From NCBI GenBank assembly GCA_016709315.1, contig JADJMZ010000007.1:310001-374000 (forward strand): a stretch of DNA of 64,000 nucleotides, given 5' to 3'. A program made the position numbers and the translations under genes. Of the stretch, positions 1 through 8,876 are shown one piece after another. The stretch is from Ignavibacteria bacterium (GTDB lineage Bacteria; Bacteroidota; Ignavibacteria; Tepidaquicellales; Tepidaquicellaceae). The notes beneath the pieces were generated by a model. The model was given only the letters and a program-made list of their open reading frames with translations. It was not told the origin of the DNA and ran no database searches. The first letter of the stretch is position 1. Each line of letters opens with the position of its first letter.

Positions 1-86
1 TTTACATTACTTTTAGAAATTACCTTTTTCATTTTATGTTTTCCGTTTTGAATTTGTTTTTCTTTGTCCTCTTTTATCATTACCAT
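1..86 (-). CDS. Partial gene downstream of hslV, product uncertain (possibly RidA-like)
   Basis: An open frame reads leftward from ATG at 86 to the window edge with no stop. Two other in-frame ATGs lie at 80 and 32. The ATG at 32 gives MKKVISKSNV, which resembles the N-terminus of RidA/YjgF enamine deaminases (typically MKKVIST.NAP.AIGPYSQ), but the diagnostic IGPYSQ segment would lie outside the window. It does not resemble the start of HslU, the usual partner of hslV. It follows hslV by 18-72 nt depending on start, so it is probably the next operon gene. Identity is a guess from ten residues. Confidence 0.35.
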   Translation of the reverse strand, partial: MVMIKEDKEKQIQNGKHKMKKVISKSNV

Positions 87-104
87 ACTTAAGATTTATT
101 TAAT

Positions 105-653
105 TTAGCTTTTTAATTCTTCTATTGAAATATTATGATTTGTATATATGCATATATCTGCTGCCTGTTTCAGAGATTCTTCTACAATTTCCTTTGCGCC
201 GAGCTTTGAATATTTAAGGAGCATTCTTGCTGCAACAAGTGCATAAGGTCCTCCGGAACCAATGGCTGCTATTCCGTCATCCGGTTCGATTACATCACCT
301 GTTCCTGAAACTATCAGAGCTTTTTCATTGTCAACTACTACTAACAACGCTTCAAGTCTGCGAAGATATTTGTCAGTCCGCCATTCTTTTGCCAGCTCTA
401 CTGCAGCTCTCGAAAGATTTCCCTTGTATTCCTCAAGCTTGCTTTCGAATTTTTCAAAAAGCGTAAAAGCATCGGATGTTGCTCCAGCAAATCCAACTAA
501 TACTTTGTCATTGAAAATTTTTCTTACTTTCTTTGTCGTATGTTTCATAACTGTATTTCCCATTGTGACCTGTCCGTCACTTCCTATGACTGCTTTTCCG
601 TTTTTTATCAGTCCGATAACTGTAGTCGAACGTATTTTTTTTCTTTTTTCCAA
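105..653 (-). CDS. hslV: ATP-dependent protease proteolytic subunit HslV
   Basis: Peptidase subunit of the HslVU (ClpQY) two-component proteasome-like protease of the cytoplasm. The family is recognised throughout: STTVIGL at the mature N-terminus, GSDGQVTMGNTVMKH, VGFAGATSDAFTLFE, AVELAKEWRTDKYLRRLEALL, IAAIGSGGPYA and ADICIYTNH. By alignment with mature HslV (TTIV...), Thr10 is the N-terminal nucleophile after removal of a nine-residue leader. The length, 182 residues, is normal. The start is TTG at 653: an in-frame stop lies at 663-665 and no ATG or GTG falls between it and the catalytic Thr. rpoN ends 20 nt upstream, so the two are probably co-transcribed. hslU is not next to it in the visible sequence, which is unusual. 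Confidence 0.95.
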   Translation of the reverse strand: MEKRKKIRSTTVIGLIKNGKAVIGSDGQVTMGNTVMKHTTKKVRKIFNDKVLVGFAGATSDAFTLFEKFESKLEEYKGNLSRAAVELAKEWRTDKYLRRLEALLVVVDNEKALIVSGTGDVIEPDDGIAAIGSGGPYALVAARMLLKYSKLGAKEIVEESLKQAADICIYTNHNISIEELKS

Positions 654-673
654 ATCTGTGTATTATTTTAATT

Positions 674-2164
674 TTAAATTATTTCTCTTCTCAATTTTGA
701 TGCCGGAATGTTTAACGCTTCCCGGTATTTTGCAATTGTCCTTCGGGCGATTACGAAACCGGATTTTATGAGTATATCCGCTAAATCGCTGTCTGTTAAT
801 GGTTTACGCTTGTCTTCTTTTTCTATAAGATCTTTCAGTATGATCTTTACTTCCTTATTTGAAATTTCTCCGCCGCTTTCAGTTTGCAATGCAGAGCTGA
901 AGAATGAACGAAGTTCGTAAATACCGAAATCTGTTTGCACATATTTTCCTTTCACTGTCCGGCTTACTGTTGAAGGATCCATATTTATATCTGCCGCTAT
1001 TTCCTTCTCATACATCACTTTCAATCCTTCGCCGTTATTATCAAAATATGATTTTTGCCTTACAATAATAGCATTCATTACTTTAAGCATTGTTTCTCTT
1101 CTGGAGTTAATAGCTTCAATGAACCATTTCGCTTTATTAAAATTATTCAGTATGTATTCCTTAGTTCCTTTGTCAAGTTTTTTCTTTTTATTTGAATACA
1201 TTTGCTGATATGTCCTGCTTAATCTTAAAGAAGGAATAAATCTCTCGTTAAGGAATATTTCGTATATACCGTTAACTTTTTTTACAATGAGATCAGGCGT
1301 TATATAGTTCTCACTCTCAATTTCATTAACAAATCCAGGCTTTGGATTCAGTTTATGTATAAATTCAAATATCTCGCTTACAAAGCTTACCTCAATATTT
1401 AAGTCCCTGCTTACATTTTCAAATCGTTTTAATCTCAAATCTTCAAGATGATTTTCAATAATAATGCCTGCAAGTTTCTTAATGTAAGGCGGCTTTCCGG
1501 ACCTTTCAGTCTGAATCAGGAGACACTCTTTCAGATCTCTTGCTGCAATGCCGGCCGGATCAAGATTCTTTTGAATAAATTTCAGCGTATCATCAATCTC
1601 ATTTATTGTAAATGAATCGTCTTCAAATTCAGTCCCCGACTTTTTGACTTCAAGATCAGCCAGTATATCTTCATAATTTTCCTTGAAATATCCGTCATCT
1701 GTAAGCGACCATATTATTTCTTCTCCGATAAATGTTTTCCTGGCGTTAAGCTCGGATAAATGTAACTGCAGAAGAAGCCCTGAACTTAATGAACTCTCCT
1801 GGCTAATGCTGCCGTTGTCATAGGATTTGCTCTCGCTGTATTCTGGTGTTACCGGTAATTCGCTTTCATTCTCAAAATATTCGTCCCATTCGGCTTCTTC
1901 ATTGTTTTTGGAATCCTGTTCTTCAGTTTCACTTTTAATTTCATCACTGTCCTCAGTCAATCTGTTATCTTCATTTACCGGATCTGCAGTGTCAGTTTCT
2001 CCTGCTCCTGTATCACCCTCTTCCTCAAGCATAGGATTCTGCTCGAGCTCTTTCTTGATTATATTTTCAAGAGCAAGTGTCGGTATAGCAAGTATTTTCT
2101 GGTTCAGAATCACAGCAGGAAGAAGCTTCTGCATTAATTTAAGATTCTGTGTCTGTTTTAACAT
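674..2164 (-). CDS. rpoN: RNA polymerase sigma-54 factor RpoN
   Basis: Alternative sigma factor that directs RNA polymerase to -24/-12 promoters needing bacterial enhancer-binding ATPases. Region I (residues 1-50) is the Gln/Leu-rich activator-interaction part: QTQNLKLMQKLLPAVILNQK followed by a LELENP-like motif (KKELEQNPMLEEE). Region II (about 50-115) is strongly acidic. The core-binding domain follows, then a helix-turn-helix around 385-405 (DPSTVSRTVKGKYVQT) and the RpoN box ARRTIAKYRE at 473-482, almost at the C-terminus as usual. Length, 496 residues, is typical. The gene lies 1 nt downstream of the DUF3109-type gene and upstream of hslV in a tight operon. No enhancer-binding protein is encoded in the window. 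Confidence 0.96.
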   Translation of the reverse strand: MLKQTQNLKLMQKLLPAVILNQKILAIPTLALENIIKKELEQNPMLEEEGDTGAGETDTADPVNEDNRLTEDSDEIKSETEEQDSKNNEEAEWDEYFENESELPVTPEYSESKSYDNGSISQESSLSSGLLLQLHLSELNARKTFIGEEIIWSLTDDGYFKENYEDILADLEVKKSGTEFEDDSFTINEIDDTLKFIQKNLDPAGIAARDLKECLLIQTERSGKPPYIKKLAGIIIENHLEDLRLKRFENVSRDLNIEVSFVSEIFEFIHKLNPKPGFVNEIESENYITPDLIVKKVNGIYEIFLNERFIPSLRLSRTYQQMYSNKKKKLDKGTKEYILNNFNKAKWFIEAINSRRETMLKVMNAIIVRQKSYFDNNGEGLKVMYEKEIAADINMDPSTVSRTVKGKYVQTDFGIYELRSFFSSALQTESGGEISNKEVKIILKDLIEKEDKRKPLTDSDLADILIKSGFVIARRTIAKYREALNIPASKLRREII

Positions 2165-2165
2165 T

Positions 2166-2717
2166 TTAAGTTTTCTTTAAATATTTTTTTTTCAGATCTC
2201 TGTAAAACTCTTTGCCGTATTCTCTTTCGAGCGGCTCTTTTGCAAATTCAAATACAGTTAAATTTTCATTTTCGCCTTTTTCAATTGCATCAATGCATTC
2301 ATAAAGCTCTTCATATCTTATGATCTTTCTTTTTCTGCCAAAAATTCTTACAGGAAATAAATGGCAGGATATTGGTTTTATGAAATCAGTTTCACCGTTG
2401 TAATATGCTTTCTGGAACGAGCATTTTGCAATTCCATCCTCGTAAAACGCAAATACACATTCCCTGTAATCATAACTATTGATGGAATAATCATCTTTTT
2501 CGCCAACCAAAAATCCTTCCCGCTCAATGACTTCAATATGATTTTCACTGAGATATTTTTCAACTGTCTTTATATTTCTTTTTATAATCTGCACTTCTTC
2601 ATTCAGAAGCGGCGCGCCTCCTGCACCTTTAAGCGTGCAGCACGCTCCCTTGCACTTGCCGACATCACAGGAAAATTTTATTGTAAATATTCTGTCATCT
2701 ATTATGAATTTCTCCAT
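2166..2717 (-). CDS. DUF3109 family cysteine-rich protein
   Basis: Small cytoplasmic protein of unknown function, 183 residues. It has an N-terminal cysteine cluster SCDVGKCKGACC (Cys17, 22, 26, 27) and further cysteines in RECVF, AKCSF, PISCHLFPVRI and YECID. This pattern matches the DUF3109/YkgJ-like families, which are thought to chelate zinc or iron-sulphur. The ATG overlaps the dprA stop codon by one base (TGATG), and its own stop is followed after 1 nt by the rpoN start, implying translational coupling. The metal-binding role is inferred from cysteine content and not demonstrated. Confidence 0.8.
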   Translation of the reverse strand: MEKFIIDDRIFTIKFSCDVGKCKGACCTLKGAGGAPLLNEEVQIIKRNIKTVEKYLSENHIEVIEREGFLVGEKDDYSINSYDYRECVFAFYEDGIAKCSFQKAYYNGETDFIKPISCHLFPVRIFGRKRKIIRYEELYECIDAIEKGENENLTVFEFAKEPLEREYGKEFYRDLKKKYLKKT

Positions 2718-3844
2718 CAGTATCTCATAAAATATTTACCCGGCACCTGCCTGACTAATGATTTAAATTCAAGTGTCAGAAGATTTACAAGACAATCTGA
2801 AATAGTAAGATCTGTTAACTCGTTTATAGTATCAATGTGAACCGGATCGTAATCAAGTACAGAGTATATTTTATTTTCCGATTCGCTTAAGTTTAATGTA
2901 AGAACATCTGTCTTAGCTGTGTAGTCCTTTTTTAAAATAGGTTTTAATTTTACTTCGAGTTCATTTAAAATGTCGTCAATGTTTGTAATAAGTTTTGCCT
3001 GTCCCCTCTTTATTAACTCATTTGTTCCTTCGGATTGTTTCGAACTTATATTTCCCGGAAATGCAAATACTTCCCGATCCTGATCTACCGCTATTTCAGC
3101 CGTAAGCAACGCTCCGCCTTTAATACCGCTTTCCACAACTATTGTTCCTACGCTTATTCCGCTTATAATTCTGTTCCTTCTGGGAAAATTTACTTTATCG
3201 GGTTTTGCACCGAGCGGATATTCTGAAATGACTGCGCCGCATTCAATGACTTCCGAATATAATCTCTTATTCTCATAAGGATAGATAACATCAGCTCCGC
3301 AGCCGAAGACTGCATAATTCAGTCTTTTGTATTTAATACAGGTTTTGTGAACTATTGTATCTATTCCTCTTGCAAATCCGCTGACGATCGGAATATTAAG
3401 TCCGGATAATTCATCCGTAAACTTTTCACAGTTGTATTTACCATATTCCGTGGGATTTCTTGTACCTACAATGCTGAGTGAATATTTATCTGTTTCAGAA
3501 AGCTTTCCTTTGTAATATAAAAGTACAGGCGTATCAAAAATTCTCTTCAGATTTTCAGGATAATCTTTATCAGAAATACAGACAAGTTTTATTTCACTTC
3601 TTTCAGCTCTTGAGAATATTTCATCAAACTCCCTGAAATACTTTTCTTTGTTTTTTATACCGGATAATATTTCCAGGGATATTGATTCATCAATTCCGTT
3701 AATTCTCTTCAGATCATTAATTTTACAATTGTAAAAATTTTCCGGCGAACTGAAATGATTCATAAGCTTTCTTATCTTTACATTCCCGAGCTTGTTAACC
3801 TGTGTTAGTAAGTAAATATATTTTAAAAATTCAAAAGAAGCCAA
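2717..3844 (-). CDS. dprA: DNA-processing protein DprA
   Basis: DprA/Smf loads RecA onto incoming single-stranded DNA during natural transformation. The Rossmann-like DprA domain covers about residues 85-300: SIVGTRNPTEYGKY, PIVSGFARGIDTIVHK, AVFGCGADVIYPYENKRLY, GAVISEYPLG, FPRRNRIISG and GGALLTAEIAVDQDREVFAFPGN (quoted in part). An N-terminal helical/HhH-like part and a C-terminal winged-helix-like segment complete a 375-residue protein of normal length. The chosen start is TTG at 3844, only approximate because no ribosome-binding site is evident; the next in-frame ATG is about 28 codons in. It is the first gene of the dprA-rpoN-hslV operon. Confidence 0.94.
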   Translation of the reverse strand: MASFEFLKYIYLLTQVNKLGNVKIRKLMNHFSSPENFYNCKINDLKRINGIDESISLEILSGIKNKEKYFREFDEIFSRAERSEIKLVCISDKDYPENLKRIFDTPVLLYYKGKLSETDKYSLSIVGTRNPTEYGKYNCEKFTDELSGLNIPIVSGFARGIDTIVHKTCIKYKRLNYAVFGCGADVIYPYENKRLYSEVIECGAVISEYPLGAKPDKVNFPRRNRIISGISVGTIVVESGIKGGALLTAEIAVDQDREVFAFPGNISSKQSEGTNELIKRGQAKLITNIDDILNELEVKLKPILKKDYTAKTDVLTLNLSESENKIYSVLDYDPVHIDTINELTDLTISDCLVNLLTLEFKSLVRQVPGKYFMRY

Positions 3845-3953
3845 TTCAATTTTATTTTTACAAATTTAATTAATATTAAACTCTAAAAATATTCCAAAAT
3901 TAAGTTAAACTCTAAATTGCATTGTCTGTTAAAAATTTATTTATATGAAAACA

Positions 3954-3984
3954 AAAAGCCGGTTGTATTAATAAACCGGCTTTT
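3954..3984 (-). terminator. Rho-independent terminator of the 4007-5635 gene
   Basis: Stem AAAAGCCGGTT (3954-3964) pairs with AACCGGCTTTT (3974-3984) across a 9-nt loop. Read on the minus strand it ends in a T tract, about 20 nt past the stop codon of the secreted protein gene. Confidence 0.85.
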
Positions 3985-4006
3985 CTTTTGAATAGTATTT
4001 TTTGAC

Positions 4007-5635
4007 TTATGGAGTTATTGCGCTGACAGTATTGCTTGAATTATTATCAACAATACTTACATCTATTGCATCAACAAATTTATCTCCCGATAAATCTGTA
4101 TTAACATAACCAGTTACTGAATTATTCGCATCATTATCGATACTGCTGACATCGGAAGCATCTACAGATCCGTCCTGATCCACATCACCGCTGTATGCTG
4201 CAAATCTTACAGGAGAGAAATCCACCTGTTTCATGTTGCTTCCGTACGCCTTGCTTAATGAATCACTGAAATTGTAACTTCCAAAATCCATTGGATTATA
4301 AATTTCTCCGCTTAACCTGCTCCAGGTTTCTATACTGTTTCTGTGTTTTATTACTACATAATATGTTCCCGAAGGAGCCGTATTAAATTTAAAACTGCCG
4401 GTGAAACTTACTGAATCTATTAACGCTTTTGATGAATCTATTATATTGTATGGTGAACTTGCAGATCTGAGAAACGCTCTTACAGTGTCTTTTGCATTCA
4501 GACAGTTTGTTGAAGAATTATAAAATCCTTCAGGTACTGCGCTGATATTGAAATTTGTTTTCAGCACATATAGTCCGGTTGATCTGTCAGATGCAATAAT
4601 CTTTCCGGAAGGAAACATATACACTCCCCAGCATCCTTCGTAATTGCCAAAATCATTGGAAGGGTATGTGTCATAATAAGCTACTTCTGTCGGAACTGAC
4701 GGATTTGAGATGTCAACTAATCTCACGCCTGCAGAGTAATGTGCTACCAGAGCATACTTCCCGTAAATCTCAACATTGTGCACTATTGCACTTGTGATAC
4801 CTGTCGGCTGCCAGTTCGTTACGTAAGTTATATTTCCCAGATCCTCTATGTTCCATATCTTCAATGCTCTCGGCAAATTTCCAATTTCATCAGTTACCAG
4901 AATATGTTTTCTGTCATCAGTCACTGCAGTGTTATGCGGACCTGAGTTTGCAATATTTATGAAAGATGTTATTCCTGTAAGCGTGTTTTTATTTGCTGCA
5001 TTTATTATGCTTACCTTGCTTATATAAACATTTGCAGCATAGATTGTGTCATTTACAATTCTGCAGTCATGAATATAATCAACATTATATCCTCCCCTCT
5101 TCACCGGTGTTTCGGGATTTACAGTAAGATCAAGTACTGTAACTCCACTGCCGAATCCCGAATTGCAGCCGTTCAGATAAAGATAAGGACCGGATTGTGA
5201 AATGCTGTGAGTGTAAGTATGTCCGGCAGGAACGAATTTTTTAACATAATGTACTGAATCAGGTAAATACTGAAGATCAACAATCTGTATGCCGCTGTTT
5301 CGTACTTCCGAAACTAAATATGCGTAATGGGAATAAGTTTTCATTTCACGCCAGAGATTATTCGGATCCCCGGGAGAAGTGGAAGCAACAAATCCAACCT
5401 CATGTATGTTTGAAGCATCTGTAATATCTACGAACTGTGTTCCGTCAAAAGTTCCTAGTATTGCATATTCTCTTCCGTCGGGTGCTTTATAACCCCACAA
5501 TGCAGAATATGGTGTTGCATGAGTATTTACATTTGCAAGGAGATACATATTTTTATTCCCAAGCTGTGCTTCTGAATTACCTGTTATGGAAAATGTAATA
5601 AAGATTGCAAAAAATGCAAGAAGTAGTTTCTTCAT
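4007..5635 (-). CDS. Secreted LVIVD-repeat (choice-of-anchor B-like) protein with dockerin-type C-terminal module
   Basis: Exported protein of 542 residues. An N-terminal signal peptide (MKKLLLAFFAIFITFSI...SEA) precedes a propeller of LVIVD-type repeats (for example GTFDGTQFVDITD, SGIQIVDLQYLPDS, AGVRLVDISNPSVPTEVAYYDTY), covering roughly residues 25-360. This resembles the choice-of-anchor B family. Residues 366-542 form the shared module: EGFYNSS, a beta-sandwich with YYVVIKHRNSIETWS, then two dockerin-type calcium loops (GDVDQDGSVDASD and SGDKFVDAIDVS) and the end SAITP. No enzymatic residues are recognised; a binding or scaffold role at the cell surface is inferred. It has its own terminator and probably its own promoter in the upstream gap. 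Confidence 0.85.
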   Translation of the reverse strand: MKKLLLAFFAIFITFSITGNSEAQLGNKNMYLLANVNTHATPYSALWGYKAPDGREYAILGTFDGTQFVDITDASNIHEVGFVASTSPGDPNNLWREMKTYSHYAYLVSEVRNSGIQIVDLQYLPDSVHYVKKFVPAGHTYTHSISQSGPYLYLNGCNSGFGSGVTVLDLTVNPETPVKRGGYNVDYIHDCRIVNDTIYAANVYISKVSIINAANKNTLTGITSFINIANSGPHNTAVTDDRKHILVTDEIGNLPRALKIWNIEDLGNITYVTNWQPTGITSAIVHNVEIYGKYALVAHYSAGVRLVDISNPSVPTEVAYYDTYPSNDFGNYEGCWGVYMFPSGKIIASDRSTGLYVLKTNFNISAVPEGFYNSSTNCLNAKDTVRAFLRSASSPYNIIDSSKALIDSVSFTGSFKFNTAPSGTYYVVIKHRNSIETWSRLSGEIYNPMDFGSYNFSDSLSKAYGSNMKQVDFSPVRFAAYSGDVDQDGSVDASDVSSIDNDANNSVTGYVNTDLSGDKFVDAIDVSIVDNNSSNTVSAITP

Positions 5636-5888
5636 GTTTTTTGATTAGTTTAATTTCTAAATATTTTTTGGAATTTATTGCTTGGGGTTCAGCAAAGTAT
5701 AAAAATATTTAGTTAGTTACACTATATTTTATAAAGCATATTTAAAGGAGGATTGCGGCAGATCTATGAAGGATCTGTAATGCAGGTTAAGGATTGATAT
5801 GCAAGGAAAATTTATGTCTCCATGCATAAAATTGTTCGTTTAAAAAAAACTTTTTAAGAGCTCATGCATTTGTTTTCTAAATATAAAA

Positions 5889-5917
5889 AAAGGACCGGAT
5901 CACTGACCCGGTCCTTT
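5889..5917 (-). terminator. Second minus-strand rho-independent terminator
   Basis: Stem AAAGGACCGG (5889-5898) and CCGGTCCTTT (5908-5917) with a 9-nt loop. On the minus strand it is followed by a run of T. It lies about 160 bases beyond the terminator of the 6133-8685 gene, with no gene between. Confidence 0.75.
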
Positions 5918-6079
5918 AAACGAAAAGAAAGAAAATGAAAAAAGATTTGAAGGTTCACTACGCCTGCAAACCATTGCTTGTATTTCAGATGATATTAACT
6001 GTATAAATTAACTGATCATCTCCCGCGCGGCAGCAACATTACCGCACAAATTCTGTGAATATATATTTTAAAAAACTAT

Positions 6080-6103
6080 GAGGGCTGCCCACATACAGCC
6101 CTC
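6080..6103 (-). terminator. Rho-independent terminator of the 6133-8685 gene
   Basis: Stem GAGGGCTG (6080-6087) and CAGCCCTC (6096-6103) with an 8-nt loop. On the minus strand it is followed by ATAGTTTTTT. It sits 30 nt past the stop codon of the YCF48-like gene. Confidence 0.8.
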
Positions 6104-6132
6104 AATGACCATATGAAAATACTAGTACTTTC

Positions 6133-8685
6133 TTATGGTTTTGATACCAATATTCCTATTGTTGCATTGTTGTCAATTATTGAAAGATCCTGAGCATCTA
6201 CAAAATTATCACCTGTTACATCTTCACTAACATAACCGCTTAATCCAATTACTGCTGCATTATCACCTAAGCTCAGATCTGAACCGTCTATTGCATCGTC
6301 CTGATTAATATCTCCGCTGTAATTGCAGTATCTGCCGAATGTTAATGCCATATTGTTTCCGTATGCCTGTGTTGCTGCGCTTGTGAAATCATAATTATAA
6401 TTTCCGCCGGCTGTCATTGCTATCGGCGCTGCGCTCCATGTTTCCATTGAATTTCTGTGTTTAACTACTATATAGTATGAACCTGCAGGTGCAGTCGGGA
6501 ATTCGAAATATCCGTATCCGACACCTGTTGTAAGTGTTGCATTTGCTGTTGCAACGAGATTATATGGAGAAGTCGAACTCCTTAACTCTGCAGTAACTAC
6601 ATCGCTGATCTGGGTTGTACCGTTCCAGAATCCTTCAATTCCAACATAAAGATTTGCTGAAATCAATGTTGAAGTCTCATACTTTCTTGCTACCTGATAA
6701 GAACCGTTTCTGTCAGAAATAGTGAACCATACATTCCTGTTTGGATAATTAACATCAACAGTTGTTGAGAATCCCGGGTTTGTTGAAGTCCAGTTCAGAC
6801 CGCCGTTGGTTGTCCTTGACATTGTTCCGCCGGCTGTGCTTATAACACCGTCATTGATATTTAGCCATTTTGATCTGAAGACAGTCAGTGACTGCATGCT
6901 ACCAAGTCCTGTAGAAATATCTGTCCAGGTAGTTCCAGCATCTGTACTTCTTATTATAGTATTCATTGTGTCTACGGCACCGTTGTTTCCCGAACCGTGC
7001 ATAAATAATACATCTTTATTTAATACAAACATATTGCTGAAGCTTAAAGCAGTGACAGGTGAACTTGTATTCTTTGTCCAGTTAGCTCCGCCGTTTGATG
7101 TAAACCAGAGTCCGCCTGTCTGACTTCCGACTGCATATCCTGTATTTGCATTTGTCATCTGTATGCTTGTAACACCGCCATTAGGGCTGCCCTGCAATGT
7201 CTGTTGTGTCCAGGTAACTCCGCCATCAGTTGTCTTAGCTATCATAGCAGGTGTGAAAGGACTATTTATACCTCCTATCCATCCTGTATTTACATCAACA
7301 AAATTAACTGTGTTAATTTGATATGTATTGATCGGCGCAGGCGGAGATTGAAGTACCCAGGTAACGCCTCCGTCTGTTGTTTTAGATAAAGAAACAGCAG
7401 CAGCACCTCCCCCTATCCATCCTGTTTGTGAATTTATCATTTGAGTAGCAAGAATCTGTCTGGTGTGTGAAGTTGTTTGAGAACTCCAGTTTGTACCACC
7501 GTTAGTTGAATAAAGCATTGTTCCGGATGCTCCTATCCATATATTTCCTGTTGGCGATTCTACAAACATACTCTGATATACCGAGTTAGTTGGTAATACA
7601 GAGTAATTTTTATTCCTCCATGTAGCTCCGCCGTCATTACTGAGATTAACAATTCCACTTGTACCGACTACAGCCCAGTCAAGTCCGTTTATATCAAGTC
7701 CGTAAATAATGCTTGATGCCGGCTGATTTACATTACTTCCGTCAAAAAAGTTTATAGCAGTCCAGGTAACACCGTCATTGGTTGATTTGTAAATTTCTGT
7801 ATAAGCGCCTGCCAGATATAAAGTACTTGTTGAACTTATATATTTTATTTTTCTTTGACCGACAGTAGCAGGAGGATTTGATTGTGTCCATGTTGTACCG
7901 CCATCTGTTGTATATGCAAAATAATTTCCGTTTCCGCTGACGTATCCGGTATTGGCATCCTTAAAATAAATGTCAGTCGGAGTCGCAGCTGTTCCGGGTA
8001 AAGTCCAGACTTTCCATGCTGAATCGCCGCCCGGTTTATGATAATAAATTTTTCTTGAAGTATTTGAAGCGATAAAAATATTACTTGTATCAAGAGCAAA
8101 TACAGCATTATTGCTTGTTGACGGAAGTATCGGGCTGAATGACTGATCCTGCCATGTTAATCCTCCGTCGGTAGTTTTAAAAAATCTTGCTTTGCCATTA
8201 CCTGTTAAATATCCTGTATTTGCATCAATGAAATAAAAACTGTTAACTGTTCCGCCTGTATCATTATACTCTACATAATTGAATGTATTTCCGCCGTCTG
8301 TAGTTCTTGAGATATATCCTTTAGGAACCGGATAACCGGTAATAACAGAAAGTGATTGTCCTGCGACATATCCTGTATTTCCATCAAAGAACCAACCTGT
8401 ATTAAGATCTCTTTTGGCTAAACCGCCTGTACCAGGCGTATTATCAGGAGATCCTGCAGAATTATTAACTGACCATGTATCACCACCGTCAGCTGATTTC
8501 ATGAAAATACCTCTGCCGCCTACTGCAAAAATATTTGATGCATCGAAGATATTTACCCATTTAAGAGTTTGTCCTGCCGGCTGTCCGTTAAGCCAGTACC
8601 AGCCGTTCACATCCTGCTGAGAATAGGAATTTAAAACTCCGTTCAGCAGCATTACAAAAGCAAAAAGAATAACTTTGATTTTCAT
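6133..8685 (-). CDS. Secreted YCF48-like/BNR propeller protein with dockerin-type C-terminal module
   Basis: Exported 850-residue protein. After a signal peptide (MKIKVILFAFVMLLNGVLNSYSQ) come repeated blades to about residue 650, each with the pattern D.NTGYV.G......TTDGG.TW (for example NTGYLTGNGKARFFKTTDGG and NTGWIGGINSPFTPAMIAKT). These are typical of YCF48-like/BNR propellers often annotated as photosystem II assembly factor-like; no photosynthetic role is implied. Residues about 680-850 are the shared module: EGFWNGTT, YYIVVKHRNSMETWS, then calcium loops GDINQDDAIDGSDLS and GDNFVDAQDLS, ending VSKP. It is transcribed alone, with a terminator at 6080-6103. Function unknown; probably a surface adhesin or scaffold. 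Confidence 0.85.
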   Translation of the reverse strand: MKIKVILFAFVMLLNGVLNSYSQQDVNGWYWLNGQPAGQTLKWVNIFDASNIFAVGGRGIFMKSADGGDTWSVNNSAGSPDNTPGTGGLAKRDLNTGWFFDGNTGYVAGQSLSVITGYPVPKGYISRTTDGGNTFNYVEYNDTGGTVNSFYFIDANTGYLTGNGKARFFKTTDGGLTWQDQSFSPILPSTSNNAVFALDTSNIFIASNTSRKIYYHKPGGDSAWKVWTLPGTAATPTDIYFKDANTGYVSGNGNYFAYTTDGGTTWTQSNPPATVGQRKIKYISSTSTLYLAGAYTEIYKSTNDGVTWTAINFFDGSNVNQPASSIIYGLDINGLDWAVVGTSGIVNLSNDGGATWRNKNYSVLPTNSVYQSMFVESPTGNIWIGASGTMLYSTNGGTNWSSQTTSHTRQILATQMINSQTGWIGGGAAAVSLSKTTDGGVTWVLQSPPAPINTYQINTVNFVDVNTGWIGGINSPFTPAMIAKTTDGGVTWTQQTLQGSPNGGVTSIQMTNANTGYAVGSQTGGLWFTSNGGANWTKNTSSPVTALSFSNMFVLNKDVLFMHGSGNNGAVDTMNTIIRSTDAGTTWTDISTGLGSMQSLTVFRSKWLNINDGVISTAGGTMSRTTNGGLNWTSTNPGFSTTVDVNYPNRNVWFTISDRNGSYQVARKYETSTLISANLYVGIEGFWNGTTQISDVVTAELRSSTSPYNLVATANATLTTGVGYGYFEFPTAPAGSYYIVVKHRNSMETWSAAPIAMTAGGNYNYDFTSAATQAYGNNMALTFGRYCNYSGDINQDDAIDGSDLSLGDNAAVIGLSGYVSEDVTGDNFVDAQDLSIIDNNATIGILVSKP

Positions 8686-8876
8686 TTTGTTTGTGGTTTT
8701 ATTAGTTAATATTTTGTTTGATTAAAAATTTAGTAAGTAAAAATATAAAAATTGCTTTCACTTTACAAAGAAACGAAATGTAAATAATACCCAATTAATT
8801 TATATACATCATTATAAAAATTACATTTTGCTGATTTTTTAGCTATTTTTGAATTATTGAAAATACCCAAACCCAC

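Larger units (their letters stand above)
5636..6132. other. Intergenic region with two terminators and a possible short transcript
   Basis: 497 bases without a convincing protein gene. The part next to 5635 must hold the promoter of the LVIVD protein. Two rho-independent hairpins, both oriented for the minus strand, lie at 6080-6103 and 5889-5917. The roughly 160 bases between them have no credible open frame, so the second hairpin either backs up the first or ends a small RNA. Confidence 0.6.

Noticed and set aside
6133..8685. Photosystem II assembly factor
   Set aside because: YCF48-like blades are widespread in secreted proteins of non-photosynthetic bacteria; nothing photosynthetic is present in the window.
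8844..8851. Bacteroidota-type -7 promoter element (TATTTTTG) before the 8877 gene
   Set aside because: The matching -33 TTTG lies at the wrong distance, and such AT-rich octamers are common by chance here.
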